Source: Anaerorhabdus sp964386325 (lineage in GTDB: Bacteria > Bacillota_I > Bacilli_A > Erysipelotrichales > Erysipelotrichaceae). Taken from it: a stretch of 64,000 bases of DNA. Under the pieces are notes generated by a model. That model worked only from the letters and a program-made list of their open reading frames with translations, was not told the origin of the DNA and ran no database searches. Shown here piece by piece: positions 7,276 through 16,281 of the stretch; within the stretch, counting starts at the first letter, position 1, and the number at the start of each line of letters is the position of its first letter. The stretch lies in NCBI GenBank assembly GCA_964386325.1, contig CAYLQY010000005.1:1-64000 (forward strand), written 5' to 3'. The position numbers were made by a program, and so were the translations under genes.

Positions 7276-8466
7276 ATGGAAAAAAATTGGAAAAAGAATA
7301 TCGTGTGCTTTTTAGGGGCACAAACAATATCATTATTTGGATCATCACTTGTGCAATACGCAATTATTTGGTACGTAACGTTGTCAACATCATCAGGGAT
7401 TATGCTGACAATATCAACATTATGTGGATTTTTGCCACAAATATGTATTTCGCTTTTTGCGGGGACTTGGATTGATAAATATAATCGTAAAAAACTAATT
7501 ATGTTATCCGATTCAGTAATAGCCATATCAACACTTGGGTTAGCATTACTATTTTTATCAGGAAATAAAAATATTTGGGTATTATTTTTTGTGCTGATGA
7601 TTCGTTCAGCAGGTGCGGGAATTCAAACGCCTGCCGTAAATGCGATATTACCGCAAATTGTACCGCAAGAGAATTTAATGAAAGTAAATGGAATCATGAG
7701 TACATGTAACTCAATCATGATGTTTTTATCACCGGCTGTAAGTGGTGCAATTTTATCTGTATTTTCATTAGAAGTTACTTTGTTTATTGATGTGATTACT
7801 GCGATTATTGGTGTTAGCATTACATCCTTTGTAAAGATAGAGAAGCTTACTAAAAAGAATACCGATGATAAGACAATGGTACAAACGATGAAAGAAGGAT
7901 TTAAGTACGTTAAAAATAATAAATTCATATTAAACTTACTTATCTTTCAAATGGTATCTATGTTTATGATAAGTCCTTCTGCTTTTCTTACACCACTCAT
8001 GATAAGTAGAAGATTTGGTGAAGAAGTATGGCGCTTAACAATGAGTGAAATGACATATAGTTTAGGAATGGTTGTAGGGGGAATTTTGATTACCTCTTGG
8101 GGTGGTTTTAAGAATAGAATGAATACAGCGCTTGTAGCAGGGACATTGTATGGGATTATTATGATTGGATTAGGAGTGTCTCCTGTATTTATCATTTATT
8201 TAATATGCAACACATTAATAGGAATAACAGCGCCTTGTTATAACACACCAATAACAGTGACTATTCAAGAGAGAGTAGACTTGGATATGCAAGGGCGGGT
8301 GTTTAGTTTTATGCAAATTACGACATCATGTATGCTTCCGATAGGAATGATGGTGTATGGTCCACTAGCAGATTTTATACCAGTTGAAACAATATTAATC
8401 ATTGCGGGTATTTTAGTGATAACTGCGGCAGCAATTTTCCACTTCAGTAAAGCGTTAAAAAATTAG
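7276..8466 (+). CDS. MFS drug-efflux transporter
   Basis: The protein has 396 aa and 12 predicted helices. The N-terminus (WKKNIVCFLGAQTISLFGSS) and the loop 2-3 motif (FAGTWIDKYNRKKLIMLSDS) resemble MFS exporters of the Mef/antibiotic-efflux group of Firmicutes. A longer frame begins at TTG 7258, but the ATG at 7276 has GGAG six bases upstream, so I choose that. The gene stands behind a leader peptide with macrolide-stall-like motifs and two hairpins, which implies inducible expression. The substrate is an inference from context; it could be another drug or peptide. Confidence 0.85.
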   Translation: MEKNWKKNIVCFLGAQTISLFGSSLVQYAIIWYVTLSTSSGIMLTISTLCGFLPQICISLFAGTWIDKYNRKKLIMLSDSVIAISTLGLALLFLSGNKNIWVLFFVLMIRSAGAGIQTPAVNAILPQIVPQENLMKVNGIMSTCNSIMMFLSPAVSGAILSVFSLEVTLFIDVITAIIGVSITSFVKIEKLTKKNTDDKTMVQTMKEGFKYVKNNKFILNLLIFQMVSMFMISPSAFLTPLMISRRFGEEVWRLTMSEMTYSLGMVVGGILITSWGGFKNRMNTALVAGTLYGIIMIGLGVSPVFIIYLICNTLIGITAPCYNTPITVTIQERVDLDMQGRVFSFMQITTSCMLPIGMMVYGPLADFIPVETILIIAGILVITAAAIFHFSKALKN

Positions 8467-8511
8467 TGATTCTTATGGTATACTTAACCCATGAATAAGG
8501 GAGGAAATTGA

Positions 8512-9165
8512 ATGAAAGCAGTCTTTTTTGATATGGATGGAGTATTGATTAATTCTGAAATATTCTATATGAATGGTACATTTGAATGGATGAAAGAACT
8601 TGGGTTTAAGGGGACTTTTGAAGATATTTGTACAATTATAGGAACTACACTCGATAAAACATATGACATGTTGTACGATATGTTGGATGGTAAATATCCG
8701 CGTGAAAGAATTATTCAAGAAAACGATGCATATTTTGAAAAACACCCTTTAGACTATAAGAGCATTAGCAAAGAAGGTGCGCTAGATACATTCAAGGCAC
8801 TCAAAGAAGCAGGATATAAAATAGCAATTTGTTCATCATCACCGCTCGCTACAATTACGCATGTGGCACAAGTCTGTGGATTTGAACCTTACTTGGATTT
8901 TGTGGTAAGTGGAGAAAAATTTGCACAAAGTAAACCACATCCGGAAATATATCTTCATGCAGCAGAAGTTTTGAATGTGAAACCAGAAGAATGTGTGGTT
9001 GTGGAAGATTCAGAATTTGGTATACAAGCGGGCATTTCGGCAGGGATGATTGTTTTAGCATTAGAAGATAAGCGCTTGCCAAATAATCAAGCAAAAGCGA
9101 CCCATATCATCAATCGTCTCAGTGAAGTTCAGGAACTCGTTGAGAAGTATAATAAGAAATGTTAA
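8512..9165 (+). CDS. HAD-superfamily phosphatase (beta-phosphoglucomutase-like)
   Basis: The protein is 217 aa with all HAD motifs: FFDMDGVL (nucleophile Asp8, Asp10), ICSSSP (motif II), the lysine in SKPHPEIY and the acidic VVEDSEFG. The alpha-helical cap sits between motifs I and II. It is closest in style to the beta-phosphoglucomutase/phosphatase subgroup. The substrate is probably a sugar phosphate but cannot be fixed from sequence. The GGGAGG ribosome site is strong. murA follows after 26 bases. Confidence 0.88.
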   Translation: MKAVFFDMDGVLINSEIFYMNGTFEWMKELGFKGTFEDICTIIGTTLDKTYDMLYDMLDGKYPRERIIQENDAYFEKHPLDYKSISKEGALDTFKALKEAGYKIAICSSSPLATITHVAQVCGFEPYLDFVVSGEKFAQSKPHPEIYLHAAEVLNVKPEECVVVEDSEFGIQAGISAGMIVLALEDKRLPNNQAKATHIINRLSEVQELVEKYNKKC

Positions 9166-9191
9166 AATAAACTGGTGAAACGAGGAAGACT

Positions 9192-10454
9192 ATGGAACAA
9201 GTAATTAAAATTGAAGGTGGACATCTATTAAATGGTGAGGTACGTATTAGCGGCTCTAAAAACGCAACAGTTGCGTTAATTCCGGCAGCTATACTTGCGA
9301 CTGGACCAATAACAATTGTTGGTGTTCCAAATATTTCAGATGTAGAGTCATTATCTGTTCTATTGAATGAACTGAATGTAGATGTAATTCATAAATCACA
9401 AGATCATATTATTATTGATCCTACAAATATGGTTAATAAACCGTTAGAAAATCGTGCTGTAACGAAGTTAAGAGCTTCTTATTATTTCATGGGAGCATTA
9501 CTTGGTAAGTATGGCGAAGTAAAAATGAAGATGCCTGGAGGATGTTATTTAGGACCTCGTCCGATTGATTTACATCTAAAAGGATTTGAAGCATTAGGAG
9601 CAACAATTGATTATGTAGAAGGTAGTTACCATATAAAAGCTGAAAAGCTTGTGGGTGCTAAAATATTCTTAGATGTATCATCAGTAGGTGCCACAATTAA
9701 TATTATGATGGCAGCGGTTCATGCAGAAGGTCGTACAATTATTGAAAATGCAGCAAAAGAACCTGAAATTATTGATGTAGCAACATTATTAAATAAAATG
9801 GGAGCACAAGTTCGTGGTGCGGGTACCAATGTAATAACAATTGACGGTGTAGATAAACTGGATGGATGTTTTCATGAAATCATTCCTGATCGTATAGAAG
9901 CTGGAACATTTATTATTATGGCTGCAGCAGCTGCAGAAAAAATGAAGATTTCAAATATTATTCCTCAACATTTGGATAGTTTATTATCGAAACTTCAAGA
10001 AATGGGTGTAAAACTCGATGTTGATGTAGATAGTGTAACGGTTGAACGAACTGAAAATCTAAAGGCGGTAGATATTAAAACACTACCATATCCTGGGTTT
10101 GCGACAGATCTTCAACAGCCGCTAACGGCTTTATTAACACAAACTACAGGTGATTCAACAATTAAAGAAACAATCTATCCTGAACGTTTTAAACATTGTA
10201 CAGAATTACAAAGAATGGGTGCAAATATTGAAGTTGGGCAAGGATTAAGCGTTACTCATGGACCAACTAAATTATATGGTGATAGTGTTACTGCGACAGA
10301 TTTACGCTGTGGTGCAAGTCTTGTTATTGCAGGGTTAATCGCCGAAGGTGTTACAGAAATCCACGATGTAAATCATATCGATCGGGGTTATGATGATTTA
10401 GATGGTAAACTTAAAGCATTGGGCGCAACAATATGGCGTGAAACAGTTGAATAA
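9192..10454 (+). CDS. murA: UDP-N-acetylglucosamine 1-carboxyvinyltransferase
   Basis: MurA catalyses the first committed step of peptidoglycan synthesis, adding enolpyruvate from PEP to UDP-GlcNAc in the cytoplasm. It is 420 aa, the usual length. It shows the substrate-binding GSKNAT (residues 21-26), the catalytic Cys118 in PGGCYLGPRPIDLHLKG, and LRCGASLVIAGLIAEG near the C-terminus. The Cys is retained, so fosfomycin sensitivity is expected. Its place before rpmE matches the murZ-type paralogue of Bacillus (inference). Confidence 0.95.
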   Translation: MEQVIKIEGGHLLNGEVRISGSKNATVALIPAAILATGPITIVGVPNISDVESLSVLLNELNVDVIHKSQDHIIIDPTNMVNKPLENRAVTKLRASYYFMGALLGKYGEVKMKMPGGCYLGPRPIDLHLKGFEALGATIDYVEGSYHIKAEKLVGAKIFLDVSSVGATINIMMAAVHAEGRTIIENAAKEPEIIDVATLLNKMGAQVRGAGTNVITIDGVDKLDGCFHEIIPDRIEAGTFIIMAAAAAEKMKISNIIPQHLDSLLSKLQEMGVKLDVDVDSVTVERTENLKAVDIKTLPYPGFATDLQQPLTALLTQTTGDSTIKETIYPERFKHCTELQRMGANIEVGQGLSVTHGPTKLYGDSVTATDLRCGASLVIAGLIAEGVTEIHDVNHIDRGYDDLDGKLKALGATIWRETVE

Positions 10455-10491
10455 ATAGATAAAAAACCGTCAAGTACTTGATGAAAATTAG

Positions 10492-10520
10492 TTGATTTAT
10501 TCAATATGACATGATATTAT
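10492..10520 (+). promoter_or_regulatory. Promoter of rpmE
   Basis: TTGATT (10492-10497), a 17-bp spacer and TATTAT (10515-10520) preceded by TGA. The roughly 50-base 5' UTR contains a small inverted repeat around CTCAATTGAG (10541-10550). It might be an r-protein leader, but I see no firm match. Confidence 0.6.
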
Positions 10521-10576
10521 AAGTTGGCACTTACTTTGGACTCAATTGAGGTCTAAGGCGGAAGGAGAAGACGAAT

Positions 10577-10780
10577 ATGAAACAAGGAATACATCCTGAA
10601 TACCAAAAATGCAAAGTTGTTTGTACAAGTTGTGGGAATGAATTCGAATCTGGATCAACTAAGAAAGAAATTCGTGTTGATACATGTTCTAACTGTCATC
10701 CATTCTATACAGGAAGACAACGTTTCGCAGCTGCTCAAGGTAGAATTGAGAAGTTCAACAAAAAGTTTGGCATGAAATAG
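10577..10780 (+). CDS. rpmE: 50S ribosomal protein bL31, zinc-binding type
   Basis: This 67-aa protein carries the bL31 signature (KQGIHPEY at the start, CSNCHPFYTG, RFxxAQGRIEKFNKKFG at the end). The Cys residues in CKVVCTSC and CSNC mark the zinc-containing form. It binds the large subunit at the central protuberance and bridges to the small subunit. The GGAAGGAG ribosome site is strong, with its own promoter and terminator. Confidence 0.97.
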   Translation: MKQGIHPEYQKCKVVCTSCGNEFESGSTKKEIRVDTCSNCHPFYTGRQRFAAAQGRIEKFNKKFGMK

Positions 10781-10805
10781 AAGGTAAATTTACCTTCTTT
10801 TTTTT
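10780..10805 (+). terminator. Terminator of rpmE
   Basis: Palindromic stem GAAGGTAAA/TTTACCTTC beginning at the last base of the stop codon, followed by eight T. Confidence 0.92.
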
Positions 10806-10808
10806 GTA

Positions 10809-10839
10809 TTGACTATGACGTAACGTTATAGTCTATGAT
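10809..10839 (+). promoter_or_regulatory. MerR-type promoter with operator in a 19-bp spacer
   Basis: TTGACT (10809-10814) and TATGAT (10834-10839) are separated by 19 bp, the over-long spacer typical of MerR-activated promoters. Within it lies a 23-bp dyad, GACTAT (10811-10816) with ATAGTC (10828-10833) around an ACGT/ACGT-like centre. It directly precedes the MerR gene, so autoregulation is expected. Confidence 0.85.
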
Positions 10840-10860
10840 GATTATAGAAGGAGGAATGAC

Positions 10861-11607
10861 ATGAATGCTAAAGAGATAGCACGTTTAATTGGATGTAGTG
10901 TCCGGACACTACATCACTATGATCAAATTGGATTACTAACCCCACACCGTAATCAAATAAATGGATATCGTGATTACACAGAAGAAGATATTGATCGCTT
11001 ACAACAAATTCTATTCTTTAGACAGTGTGGATTCACTCTTTCCAAAATAAAGGAGCTTTTAGCGAATCCGAATTTTAATCGTATTGAAGCCTATGAAATT
11101 CAAAGAAAAGCACTAGAGTATGAGAAAATACGAATTGAAAAGATGTTGAAATTACTCGATAAAACGATGAGCTCCACAAAACAAGGAGATAAGTTAACAA
11201 TGAGAGAAAAACTACAAGACTTTGATCTTAATACCAATCCCTATGAAGAAGAAGCAGTTAGAATATGGGGAAAAGATAAGGTTGAAGAAAGTAAACAATT
11301 TATTGCCAACAAATCAAAAGAAGACCAAGAGGCAATTACAAATGGGATGGATCAATTGTTTCATGATTTAGCCATAGTTTGTAAGGAAAACCCAGAATCT
11401 TCGATTGCTCAAGAAGCAATGGATAAAATGTATGCGTATATGAATGCAAATTTTGGATATCAATATTCATATGAAGCTTTTGGAAATTTAGGGAAAATGT
11501 ATATTGAAGATGAGCGTTTCACAGTGAATGTGGATAAATACTGTGAGGGTCTATCCTTATTCTTATCAAAAGCGATGCGTATTTATGCGGACAATAAACA
11601 AAAGTAG
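10861..11607 (+). CDS. MerR-family regulator with TipAS-like ligand domain
   Basis: The protein is 248 aa. Residues 1 to about 70 are a MerR winged helix-turn-helix (AKEIARLIGCSVRTLHHYDQIGLLTP and the YRDY wing). A dimerisation coiled coil of about 40 residues follows. Residues from about 125 on match the TipAS/antibiotic-recognition fold, which in TipA and relatives binds thiopeptides and other drugs. It probably twists its long-spacer promoter to activate its own gene. No target gene is adjacent. The ligand is unknown. Confidence 0.87.
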   Translation: MNAKEIARLIGCSVRTLHHYDQIGLLTPHRNQINGYRDYTEEDIDRLQQILFFRQCGFTLSKIKELLANPNFNRIEAYEIQRKALEYEKIRIEKMLKLLDKTMSSTKQGDKLTMREKLQDFDLNTNPYEEEAVRIWGKDKVEESKQFIANKSKEDQEAITNGMDQLFHDLAIVCKENPESSIAQEAMDKMYAYMNANFGYQYSYEAFGNLGKMYIEDERFTVNVDKYCEGLSLFLSKAMRIYADNKQK

Positions 11608-11612
11608 AAAAT

Positions 11613-11639
11613 TGAGCTGATTATTCAGCTCTTTCTTTT
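11613..11639 (+). terminator. Terminator of the MerR gene
   Basis: GAGCTGA/TCAGCTC stem with a TTAT loop, then TTTCTTTT. Confidence 0.85.
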
Positions 11640-11718
11640 GGCTCTTTAACCATTTTCATAAAGGTTAACCTGTGGTAGAATAGTATAGGAATTTTAAAAA
11701 TATAAGGGGTATCGAATT

Positions 11719-12324
11719 ATGAGTATGATGTATCATCAATATCGCCCAGGATGGGTTGAGGTTATTTCAGGCTGCATGTTTGCAGGAAAAACTGAAGAAT
11801 TAATAAGACGTGTTAAAGTATTGGAATTTGCAAAAAAGAATATTCTAGTTATCAAACCAGCAATTGATAATCGATATAGTGACACAAAAGTAGTTTCTCA
11901 CGCAGGAAGTTCAGTAGATAGTATTGTTGTATCAAATTCGGCGGAAATCTTGAATCATGTTACAGAACAAACCGATGTAATTGCGATTGACGAAGTACAA
12001 TTCTTTGATGAAAATATTGCGGAAGTTTGCGATTATTTGGCTAAACATGGAAAACGTGTTATGGTAGCAGGACTTGATACTGATTTTAGAGGAGAACCAT
12101 TTGGAATGATGGCAATTCTAATAACTGAAGCGGAATTTGTTACAAAGCTTACAGCGGTATGTAATAAATGTGGTTCACCAGCAACAAGAACACAACGTTT
12201 AGTTGATGGTAATCCAGCAAGTTGGAATGACCCATTGATTTTAGTAGGTGCATCAGAAAGCTATGAAGCAAGATGCCGTCATTGTCATGAAGTATTAGAT
12301 AAACCTTCAAAACTTGGATTGTAG
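11719..12324 (+). CDS. tdk: Thymidine kinase, type II
   Basis: It phosphorylates thymidine with ATP in the salvage pathway. The length is 201 aa. Walker A is SGCMFAGKT (residues 17-25), Walker B region is VIAIDEVQFF, and the zinc lasso has CNKC and CRHC. The position upstream of prfA-prmC matches Bacillus and many other Firmicutes. The intergenic gap to prfA has a TAGCTTGA/TCAAGCTA inverted repeat (12330-12375) without a T-run. Confidence 0.96.
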   Translation: MSMMYHQYRPGWVEVISGCMFAGKTEELIRRVKVLEFAKKNILVIKPAIDNRYSDTKVVSHAGSSVDSIVVSNSAEILNHVTEQTDVIAIDEVQFFDENIAEVCDYLAKHGKRVMVAGLDTDFRGEPFGMMAILITEAEFVTKLTAVCNKCGSPATRTQRLVDGNPASWNDPLILVGASESYEARCRHCHEVLDKPSKLGL

Positions 12325-12428
12325 TTATGTAGCTTGAAAAAAGTATTGGTGATTATTAGTCTAAGAATCAAGCTATTAGTACTAGAAAAATAGTAAATAG
12401 GTTTATAAAAATAAAAGGAGGATTCAAC

Positions 12429-13499
12429 ATGAGTGCAATTATAGAACGTCTTCAAAAAATTGAAGATCGTTATAATGAAATAAATGATTTATTGATTAGT
12501 GATGAAATTATTTCTCAACCAAAACTTATGGGTAAACTAGCAAAAGAACAAGCGGGTTTGAAACAAGCAGTTGACGCATATAAAGAATTGAAAAATTATG
12601 AATCACGTATTAGCGAAGCACATGAATTATTAAAAGAAGACGACCATGAAATCAAAGAAATGGCACGTGTAGAGTTAGATGAATGTGAACCAGCAAAAGA
12701 AGAATTATTAGAAAAAATTGAAATTTTATTAATACCAAGAGATGCAGTTGATGACAACAATGCAATTGTTGAAATTCGTGGTGCTGCTGGTGGTGATGAA
12801 GGAAATATTTTTGCGGGAGATTTATACCGTATGTATTCTCGTTACGCCGAAACGCAAGGATGGAAAACAGATATCATTGAAATGATGGAAGCAGAAGCAG
12901 GTGGCTTTACACTTGTATCTTTCATTGTTAAAGGTGATGGTGCATATGGTCAATTGAAATTTGAAAATGGTTCTCATCGTGTACAACGTGTTCCAAAGAC
13001 TGAAACACAAGGTCGTATTCATACTTCAACAGCGACTGTATTAGTAAGTCCTGAAATTGCGGAAGAAGATTTTGAAATTAACATGAATGATTTAGAAATT
13101 GAAACAATGCGTGCTAGTGGAGCCGGTGGGCAACATGTCAACAAGACAGACTCGGCAGTACGTATTACACATATTCCAACAGGGATTTATGTTAAGTGTC
13201 AAGATGGTCGAAGCCAAATTGAAAACCGTGCTACGGCATTAAATACAATTCGTGCTAAAGTCTATGCAGAAATGAAACGTATTGAAGATGAAGTAAAAGA
13301 TAAAGAACGTAAGAGTAAATTAGGAACAGGGGATCGTTCTGAAAAAATTCGTACATATAACTATCCTCAAAACCGTGTAACTGATCATCGTATTGGATTA
13401 ACAATTACGCAATTAGATCGTATTATGGAAGGAAAACTAGATGATGTAATCGCTGGTTTACTTCAAGAAGAACAAAGACAAAAGTTGGCAGGGAATTAA
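12429..13499 (+). CDS. prfA: Peptide chain release factor 1
   Basis: RF1 recognises UAA/UAG and triggers peptide release on the ribosome. It is 356 aa, as usual. The anticodon-like PxT tripeptide is PKT (residues 189-191, as expected for RF1 rather than the SPF of RF2). The GGQ motif is at 233-235 in RASGAGGQHVNKTDSAVRI. It has a strong AAAAGGAGG ribosome site. The prmC gene, whose product methylates the GGQ glutamine, starts 2 bases after the stop. Confidence 0.97.
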   Translation: MSAIIERLQKIEDRYNEINDLLISDEIISQPKLMGKLAKEQAGLKQAVDAYKELKNYESRISEAHELLKEDDHEIKEMARVELDECEPAKEELLEKIEILLIPRDAVDDNNAIVEIRGAAGGDEGNIFAGDLYRMYSRYAETQGWKTDIIEMMEAEAGGFTLVSFIVKGDGAYGQLKFENGSHRVQRVPKTETQGRIHTSTATVLVSPEIAEEDFEINMNDLEIETMRASGAGGQHVNKTDSAVRITHIPTGIYVKCQDGRSQIENRATALNTIRAKVYAEMKRIEDEVKDKERKSKLGTGDRSEKIRTYNYPQNRVTDHRIGLTITQLDRIMEGKLDDVIAGLLQEEQRQKLAGN

Positions 13500-13501
13500 T
13501 C

Positions 13502-14356
13502 ATGCCAACTTTTAAACAACTTATACATCAATATACTGAAAAGTGTGCAGAACTTGATTTACCTGATCAAACCGCACTTACTTATTTAGTTGAACTAACA
13601 CAAAAAAATCGTGTTGACTTGTATATGAATTATGATGAAGAAGTTCCTGCCAATGTTTTAGAAGAATATGAATTAGGTATGAAGAGAATTCTAAGTCATG
13701 AACCGATGCAACATGTTTTAGGATATTCATGGTTCTATGGTTATCAATTCGTTGTGAATGCCAATGTTTTAATACCAAGACCAGAAACCGAAGAATTGGT
13801 ATCTCATATTTTGGCACATATTGACGAATACTTTCCAAGTGGAGAAATTATTTGTGCAGATATTGGAACGGGTAGTGGAGCAATCGCGATTTCGGTTGCT
13901 AAAGAAGAGGCACGAGTAAAAATGTTGGCAACCGATATTAGTGAAGAAGCAGTTGAAGTTGCAAAGTTGAATGCATTGAATAATGAAGCTCCTGTTGAGT
14001 TTTTAGTGGGAGATATGCTACAACCATTAATTGATAAAGGAATTAAATTAGATGTCCTTATTAGTAATCCACCGTATATTCCTCAACAAGAAAAATTAGA
14101 AGAATCAGTTATTGATTTTGAACCGCATGTAGCACTATTTGGTGGTGAGGATGGATTGAAATTTTACCGTACAATATTAGAAAACTGTCATAAGGTATTA
14201 AATGAAAAAGCATTTATGGCCTTTGAAATGGGTTGGGATCAAAGAGAAGCATTAACCAATGAAGTGAAAAAATATCTTCCAGATTCTAAAGTTGAAGTGA
14301 TACAAGATATAAATAGTAAAGATAGAATGTTATTTGTAATAATTGAGCCTAAGTAG
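13502..14356 (+). CDS. prmC: Release factor glutamine methyltransferase
   Basis: It N5-methylates the GGQ glutamine of release factors using S-adenosylmethionine. It has 284 aa, with an N-terminal helical domain and a Rossmann domain with DIGTGSG (120-126) and the catalytic NPPY (189-192). It is coupled to prfA by a 2-base gap. Its stop codon lies inside the loop of the following terminator. Confidence 0.96.
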   Translation: MPTFKQLIHQYTEKCAELDLPDQTALTYLVELTQKNRVDLYMNYDEEVPANVLEEYELGMKRILSHEPMQHVLGYSWFYGYQFVVNANVLIPRPETEELVSHILAHIDEYFPSGEIICADIGTGSGAIAISVAKEEARVKMLATDISEEAVEVAKLNALNNEAPVEFLVGDMLQPLIDKGIKLDVLISNPPYIPQQEKLEESVIDFEPHVALFGGEDGLKFYRTILENCHKVLNEKAFMAFEMGWDQREALTNEVKKYLPDSKVEVIQDINSKDRMLFVIIEPK

Positions 14357-14366
14357 GCTCTTTTTT
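14345..14366 (+). terminator. Terminator after prmC
   Basis: GAGCCT/AGGCTC stem with an AAGT loop, followed by six T. The stem overlaps the last codons of prmC. Confidence 0.88.
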
Positions 14367-14500
14367 ATTATTTTTCGCTGTAAAGGTGTTAGATTGATTG
14401 GAAATAACGCTAAATGAAAGAATTGTATGTTCTATAACCGGCATATAACCAGGACGTATTATGATTGTACAGTCATAGTTTTATGAAGGAGACCCGCATC

Positions 14501-16141
14501 ATGCAAACCAAAAGAAAGAAAATGATTCATGTTTTAAATAAGATTATCGGTATCATGACTGTTGTTGCAGTTTCTGCGACAATTACAATGCCGGTTTTTG
14601 GCGAAGATAGTGAACAAACTGAGGTAGTTTCAGAACCAGCAGTTGTTTCAGAAGAAATATCAAATGAGATTGAAGAGATTCCTCCAGTAGTTGAAACTCA
14701 ACAATCACAAACACCTAGAATGATACAAGAAGTACCATCAACGTATACTGTTAGTTTTGTCTTAGATGATTCAGCAGATGGAAACTATTTTCTAGGGACT
14801 ACAGAAATTACAGTAGAAGCAGGGAAACAAATAGACTTGAACCTAGTGCCGGATTTTGAAAGTTCAAAAGAAAGAAAACAAATTGGTTGGATGATAAACG
14901 ACCAAATGTTAACGGGATATGCAAATCCCTATATGTATTTTATGTTTAACAGAACCATTAATGAAAATAAAGTAATTAAACCAGTATTTGCTGGATATAC
15001 ACAATATACAATTCAACTTGGCGTCAAAGAATTAAACACGGGGTGGCTAACAGGTGCAACGAGTTTTAAATATGCCAAAGATATTCCGTTTAATACCGTA
15101 TTTACTGAAGCTAACTTCAATCAAGTTGATATGCATACGAATTACTATTTCAAAGGTTGGGAGTTAAATGGTGTTTTGTATACAACATATGAATCGTTAA
15201 ATGAAGCAGCATCAATAATTCAAAATACAAATATTAATTTGTTAGCGGTTTTTGCAAAACAAGAATTTACCGTTGAATTCTTCATTGATGAAAGTAGTAA
15301 AGGATGGGTATCTTTTGCGGATGGTTCAAATTATATTAAGTATATTTCTGATAAAACGCATGTGAATGGCTATACTGTTATTGGTGAAGTACCATCACTA
15401 ATTCTTGCAGATGGATATGAACTTGATACGTGGGTACTAGGTTTAAAAAATCCACAAAATCTTACGCAAGTAGAAATAGAAAATTACTTTAATGATGATG
15501 ACTTTCTATGTAATCAATACATCACAGTCAAAGTGAAAAAAAGTATTATTAAAGATGCGATGACATCAACGAGTGATAAAGATATAACAGAAAATAACAA
15601 TGGTGTTGAAAATAAGGAAGAAAAATTTCTTACTACAACAATACCAACTACTATAACGTTTCTGCCATTTGTAACAGAGTTTATAGAAGAAACTAATCAA
15701 ACTGCAGTTGCAAATACAGAGTTACCTGTTGATAAAAACAGTGGAACGATTGAAACTGTTAGTATAAATTCTAATATAGAAGATACAACTATCACTGATG
15801 AAAAAACACCATTAGCTTTGGGTAATCAAGCATCATGGGCACTTATTAATTTAATCTCTATGATTATTACGGTAATACTTGGTATGGTGTTTATGTTTAA
15901 GAAAAACAGTGGAAATAAGAATTATGGAGAAGTAATTCAATACAAAAACTGGGTCAAGATGGCTGCGTCTTGTATTGCGGTATTATCAGTATTTATGTTT
16001 ATTGTAACCGAAACTATGACGGCTTCAATGGTTATGATAGATAAATACACAGGTGTAATGTTAGTAATCACATTAGTTCAAGTATTCGCACTAATAGGTG
16101 GCAGAAAAAAACGGGTGATTGAAAAAGAAGTTCTTCAATAA
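14501..16141 (+). CDS. Secreted surface protein with three-TM C-terminus
   Basis: The protein is 546 aa. The frame opens 12 codons earlier at TTG, but AAGGAG at 14485-14490 supports the ATG at 14501. It has a signal peptide (KRKK, a hydrophobic stretch, then PVFGEDS), an acidic Val/Glu-rich linker and beta-rich repeats ending in GW or DTW motifs. A Thr/Glu-rich stalk follows. The C-terminal helix 1, KKN loop with GEV and helices 2-3 match the protein at 1-789. No LPXTG is present. It interrupts the conserved prmC-tsaC order. It is probably displayed on the cell surface; the ligand is unknown. Confidence 0.8.
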   Translation: MQTKRKKMIHVLNKIIGIMTVVAVSATITMPVFGEDSEQTEVVSEPAVVSEEISNEIEEIPPVVETQQSQTPRMIQEVPSTYTVSFVLDDSADGNYFLGTTEITVEAGKQIDLNLVPDFESSKERKQIGWMINDQMLTGYANPYMYFMFNRTINENKVIKPVFAGYTQYTIQLGVKELNTGWLTGATSFKYAKDIPFNTVFTEANFNQVDMHTNYYFKGWELNGVLYTTYESLNEAASIIQNTNINLLAVFAKQEFTVEFFIDESSKGWVSFADGSNYIKYISDKTHVNGYTVIGEVPSLILADGYELDTWVLGLKNPQNLTQVEIENYFNDDDFLCNQYITVKVKKSIIKDAMTSTSDKDITENNNGVENKEEKFLTTTIPTTITFLPFVTEFIEETNQTAVANTELPVDKNSGTIETVSINSNIEDTTITDEKTPLALGNQASWALINLISMIITVILGMVFMFKKNSGNKNYGEVIQYKNWVKMAASCIAVLSVFMFIVTETMTASMVMIDKYTGVMLVITLVQVFALIGGRKKRVIEKEVLQ

Positions 16142-16154
16142 ATGATTAATTGAA

Positions 16155-16188
16155 AATCTGTTTGGGTATAACCAAACGGATTTTTTTC
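16155..16188 (+). terminator. Terminator of the surface-protein gene
   Basis: AATCTGTTTGG pairs with CCAAACGGATT (one G-T pair) and is followed by seven T. Confidence 0.9.
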
Positions 16189-16281
16189 TTTTGATGACAA
16201 ATTTAGTAAAGGACATATAAAGCTTTTATATTTGTGGACAAAAAATATGATAGAATAGTTTTAATGAATTGAGGGATGGAT

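Noticed and set aside
10470..10481. A 12-bp palindrome TCAAGTACTTGA after murA, as a terminator
   Set aside because: The stem has no loop and no T-run follows, so it cannot be a standard terminator; it may be chance or a protein site.
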